Below, in pieces: positions 61,692-64,000 of a stretch of DNA of 64,000 nt. Both the position numbers and the translations under genes were made by a program. This stretch comes from Roseovarius pacificus (GTDB lineage Bacteria > Pseudomonadota > Alphaproteobacteria > Rhodobacterales > Rhodobacteraceae). The stretch covers positions 105,604-169,603 of the forward strand of contig NZ_FRBR01000008.1 of NCBI RefSeq assembly GCF_900142665.1. The letters run 5' to 3'. Each line of letters starts with the position of its first letter. The stretch's first letter is position 1. The notes beneath the pieces are model-generated. The model searched no databases and was not told where the DNA came from. It saw nothing but the letters and a program-made list of their open reading frames with translations.

Positions 61692-63815
61692 ATGGCACGC
61701 GATTATCCCCTCGAACGCTACCGCAACTTCGGCATCATGGCGCATATCGACGCCGGCAAGACCACGATGACCGAGCGGATCCTGTTCTACACCGGTAAGA
61801 ACCACAAGATCGGCGAGACCCATGACGGGGCCTCGACGATGGACTGGATGGAGCAGGAAGCCGAGCGCGGCATCACCATCACGTCGGCTGCGACCACCAC
61901 GTTCTGGCAGCGTCAGGAAGACCCGACCCCCGAAGGGACGTCGGACACCAAGACGCGCTTCAACATCATCGACACGCCCGGCCACGTCGACTTCACCATC
62001 GAGGTGGAGCGTTCGCTTGCCGTGCTCGACGGCGCGGTCGCGCTGCTGGACGGGAACGCCGGTGTCGAACCGCAGACCGAAACGGTCTGGCGTCAGGCCG
62101 ACCGTTACAAGGTTCCGCGCCTCGTGTTCGTGAACAAGATGGACAAGCTGGGCGCCGATTTCTTCAACTGCGTCAAGATGATCAAGGAACGCACCGGCGG
62201 CACGCCGCTGCCGATCGCCCTGCCGATCGGCGCCGAGGACTCGCTGGAAGGCATCATCGACCTGATCAAGATGGAAGAATGGGTCTGGGCCGGCGAAGAT
62301 CTGGGCGCCTCCTGGGAGCGCAAGCCGATCCGCGACGAGCTGAAGGATGTTGCCGACGAATGGCGCAGCAACCTGATCGAACTCGCCGTCGAGCTGGACG
62401 ACGACGCCATGGAAGCCTATCTCGAAGGCGAAGAGCCCGATGAGGCCACCCTGCGCGCGCTGATCCGCAAGGGCACCCTGTCGCTGTCCTTCTTCCCGAT
62501 GCTGGCCGGTTCGGCATTCAAGAACAAGGGTGTGCAGCCCCTGTTGAACGCCGTTGTCGACTTCCTGCCCGGACCCAAGGACGTTCCGGTGCTCAAGGGG
62601 TTTGCCCCGGACGACGAAAACGAAGAGCGCAATATCGAACGTCCCGCGGACGACGATGCGCCGTTCTCGGCCCTGGCGTTCAAGATCATGAACGACCCGT
62701 TTGTCGGCTCGCTGACCTTCACCCGCATCTATTCGGGCGTTCTGCGCAAGGGCGACCAGATGATGAACTCGACCAAAGGCAAGCGTGAACGCGTTGGCCG
62801 GATGATGCTGATGCACGCGGTCGAGCGGCAGGAGATCGAAGAGGCATTCGCCGGTGACATCATCGCGCTGGCCGGTCTGAAAGACACCACCACGGGCGAC
62901 ACGCTGTGCGACCCGCAGAAGCAGGTGGTTCTGGAAACCATGACCTTCCCCGATCCGGTGATCGAGATCGCGGTCGAGCCGAAGACCAAGAACGACCAGG
63001 AAAAGATGAGCCAGGGCCTTGCGCGTCTGGCCGCCGAAGACCCCTCGTTCCGCGTCGAAACCGATCTCGAATCCGGTCAGACGATCATGAAGGGCATGGG
63101 CGAACTTCACCTGGACATCCTGGTGGACCGCCTCAAGCGCGAATTCAAGGTCGAGGCCAATATCGGTGCGCCGCAGGTGGCCTATCGTGAAACCATCGGC
63201 CACGAGATCGAGCACACCTACACCCACAAGAAACAGTCGGGTGGGTCGGGTCAGTTCGCCGAGGTCAAGATGATCATCTCGCCCACCGAGGCGGGCGAAG
63301 GCTACAGCTTCGAATCGCGCATCGTCGGCGGGTCGGTTCCCAAGGAATACATCCCCGGCGTCGAGAAGGGCATCGAGTCCGTCATGGACAGCGGCCCGCT
63401 GGCCGGTTTCCCGGTGATCGACTTCAAGGTCGCGCTGATCGACGGCAAGTTCCACGATGTGGACTCCTCGGTCATGGCCTTCGAAATCGCCGCCCGGATG
63501 TGCATGCGCGAAGGTCTGAAAAAGGCCGGAGCCAAGCTGCTGGAGCCGATCATGAAGGTCGAGGTGACCACGCCCGAGGAATATACCGGGTCGATCATCG
63601 GCGATCTGACGTCGCGTCGCGGTCAGGTGTCGGGCCAGGAGCCGCGCGGCAACGCCATCGCGATCAATGCGAACGTGCCGCTGGCCAACATGTTCGGCTA
63701 CATCAACAACCTGCGCTCGATGTCGTCGGGCCGGGCCCAGTTCACGATGCAGTTCTCGCATTACGATCCGGTCCCGCAGAATATCTCGGACGAGATTCAG
63801 GCGAAATACGCATAA
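61692..63815 (+). CDS. fusA: Elongation factor G
   Basis: This 707-aa GTPase drives translocation. It has the G1 motif [15 protein letters not shown], the effector [11 protein letters not shown]3 DTPGHVDF, G4 NKMDKLG, and the domains III-V including [14 protein letters not shown]. It follows rpsG by 20 bases. The 91-base gap to tuf contains pairing segments described separately. Confidence 0.98.
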   Translation: MARDYPLERYRNFGIMAHIDAGKTTMTERILFYTGKNHKIGETHDGASTMDWMEQEAERGITITSAATTTFWQRQEDPTPEGTSDTKTRFNIIDTPGHVDFTIEVERSLAVLDGAVALLDGNAGVEPQTETVWRQADRYKVPRLVFVNKMDKLGADFFNCVKMIKERTGGTPLPIALPIGAEDSLEGIIDLIKMEEWVWAGEDLGASWERKPIRDELKDVADEWRSNLIELAVELDDDAMEAYLEGEEPDEATLRALIRKGTLSLSFFPMLAGSAFKNKGVQPLLNAVVDFLPGPKDVPVLKGFAPDDENEERNIERPADDDAPFSALAFKIMNDPFVGSLTFTRIYSGVLRKGDQMMNSTKGKRERVGRMMLMHAVERQEIEEAFAGDIIALAGLKDTTTGDTLCDPQKQVVLETMTFPDPVIEIAVEPKTKNDQEKMSQGLARLAAEDPSFRVETDLESGQTIMKGMGELHLDILVDRLKREFKVEANIGAPQVAYRETIGHEIEHTYTHKKQSGGSGQFAEVKMIISPTEAGEGYSFESRIVGGSVPKEYIPGVEKGIESVMDSGPLAGFPVIDFKVALIDGKFHDVDSSVMAFEIAARMCMREGLKKAGAKLLEPIMKVEVTTPEEYTGSIIGDLTSRRGQVSGQEPRGNAIAINANVPLANMFGYINNLRSMSSGRAQFTMQFSHYDPVPQNISDEIQAKYA

Positions 63816-63820
63816 CCGTC

Positions 63821-63877
63821 GGTGCGCCCTGAGGGCGCACCCTACACCAACCCGTAGGGTGCGCCCTCATGCGCACC
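63821..63877 (+). repeat. Chain of four mutually pairing segments between fusA and tuf
   Basis: Segment A GGTGCGCCC (63821-63829), B GGGCGCACCCTAC (63833-63845), C GTAGGGTGCGCCC (63854-63866) and D GCGCACC (63871-63877). A pairs with B (9 bp), B with C (13 bp perfect) and C with D (7 bp), so adjacent pairings exclude each other. It is either an intergenic repeat or an attenuator-like leader of tuf. Confidence 0.65.
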
Positions 63878-63906
63878 GCACGACACAGAAAGAGGGAGCC
63901 AATACC

Positions 63907-64000
63907 ATGGCAAAGGAAAAGTTTGACCGTTCGAAACCGCACGTGAACATCGGTACGATTGGTCACGTTGACCACGGCAAGACGACGCTGACGGCGGCGA
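63907..64000 (+). CDS. tuf: Elongation factor Tu, N-terminal part (3' end outside window)
   Basis: Only the first 31 codons are visible: [19 protein letters not shown] followed by [12 protein letters not shown], the G1 motif of EF-Tu. AGAGGGAG lies about 10 bases before ATG 63907. It is the last visible gene of the str operon. Confidence 0.97.
   Translation, partial: MAKEKFDRSKPHVNIGTIGHVDHGKTTLTAA

Overview
The window reads as a piece of the chromosome of an alphaproteobacterium, most likely a Rhodobacterales (Roseobacter-group) species. Reasons: a GC-rich sequence with strongly biased codon third positions; leuS-lptE-holA and rpsL-rpsG-fusA-tuf in the usual alphaproteobacterial order; a formate dehydrogenase island with DUF3305/DUF3306/DUF6505/DUF6494-type accessory genes; and no phage, IS or CRISPR material. 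All calls come from reading protein motifs, gene order and start-site context by eye; no database search was run.

Layout. (1) 1-3651: end of an M16 peptidase, a GNAT acetyltransferase, an exported metallo-beta-lactamase-fold protein and a D-2-hydroxyacid dehydrogenase-type flavoprotein. (2) 3691-19202: a formate dehydrogenase island. Leftward lies a four-gene, translationally coupled accessory set (DUF6505, biotin/lipoate-ligase-like, Mrp/ApbC Fe-S carrier, DUF6494) and a 652-aa polyferredoxin. Rightward lie DUF3305, DUF3306, a TorD-type chaperone, a small Tat protein, the alpha, beta and gamma subunits, a WD40-cytochrome c fusion, a 45-aa membrane protein and an NtrC-like regulator that lacks the GAFTGA loop. 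A fusion of a binding-protein-like domain to cytochrome c sits inside the island. (3) 19308-21533: a cupin and a BioY-BioN-BioM biotin transporter. (4) 21627-30783: a leftward operon joining PxpA, biotin carboxyl carrier protein, biotin carboxylase, PxpB, PxpC and a TorT/ribose-type ABC importer, with a divergent LysR regulator; together these proteins resemble a urea carboxylase split into separate chains. (5) 30869-39169: a Lon-like protease, a USP-like protein, a MacAB/HlyD-type exporter and an L,D-transpeptidase.

(6) 39163-49634: housekeeping and envelope genes, namely a YggS-like PLP protein, a DUF3576 lipoprotein, a family 4 glycosyltransferase, leuS-lptE-holA, a GFA protein, a glutathione S-transferase, a flavoprotein and a MscS channel. 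(7) 49710-60451: a small HNH protein, an unusual repeat-rich intergenic region, two dehydrogenases, an AI-2E-family permease, a crotonase-SDR pair, a DUF2125 protein, PmbA, an inositol-phosphatase-family enzyme, a DMT transporter and a rhamnosyltransferase-like protein. (8) 60558-64000: the str operon with a recognisable promoter, ending inside tuf.

The most unusual non-coding signals are five TCGGTA repeats spaced exactly 11 bp apart (50067-50116) beside GTTTCGTACGAAAC palindromes that recur about 11.6 kb away (38583), an attenuator-like chain of pairing segments between fusA and tuf, paired hairpins between the formate dehydrogenase beta and gamma genes, and dyads in the LysR-pxpA gap. The most interesting protein-level points are the sigma-54-style regulator without GAFTGA, the two cytochrome c fusions, the split urea-carboxylase-like operon, and a crotonase without its two catalytic glutamates.
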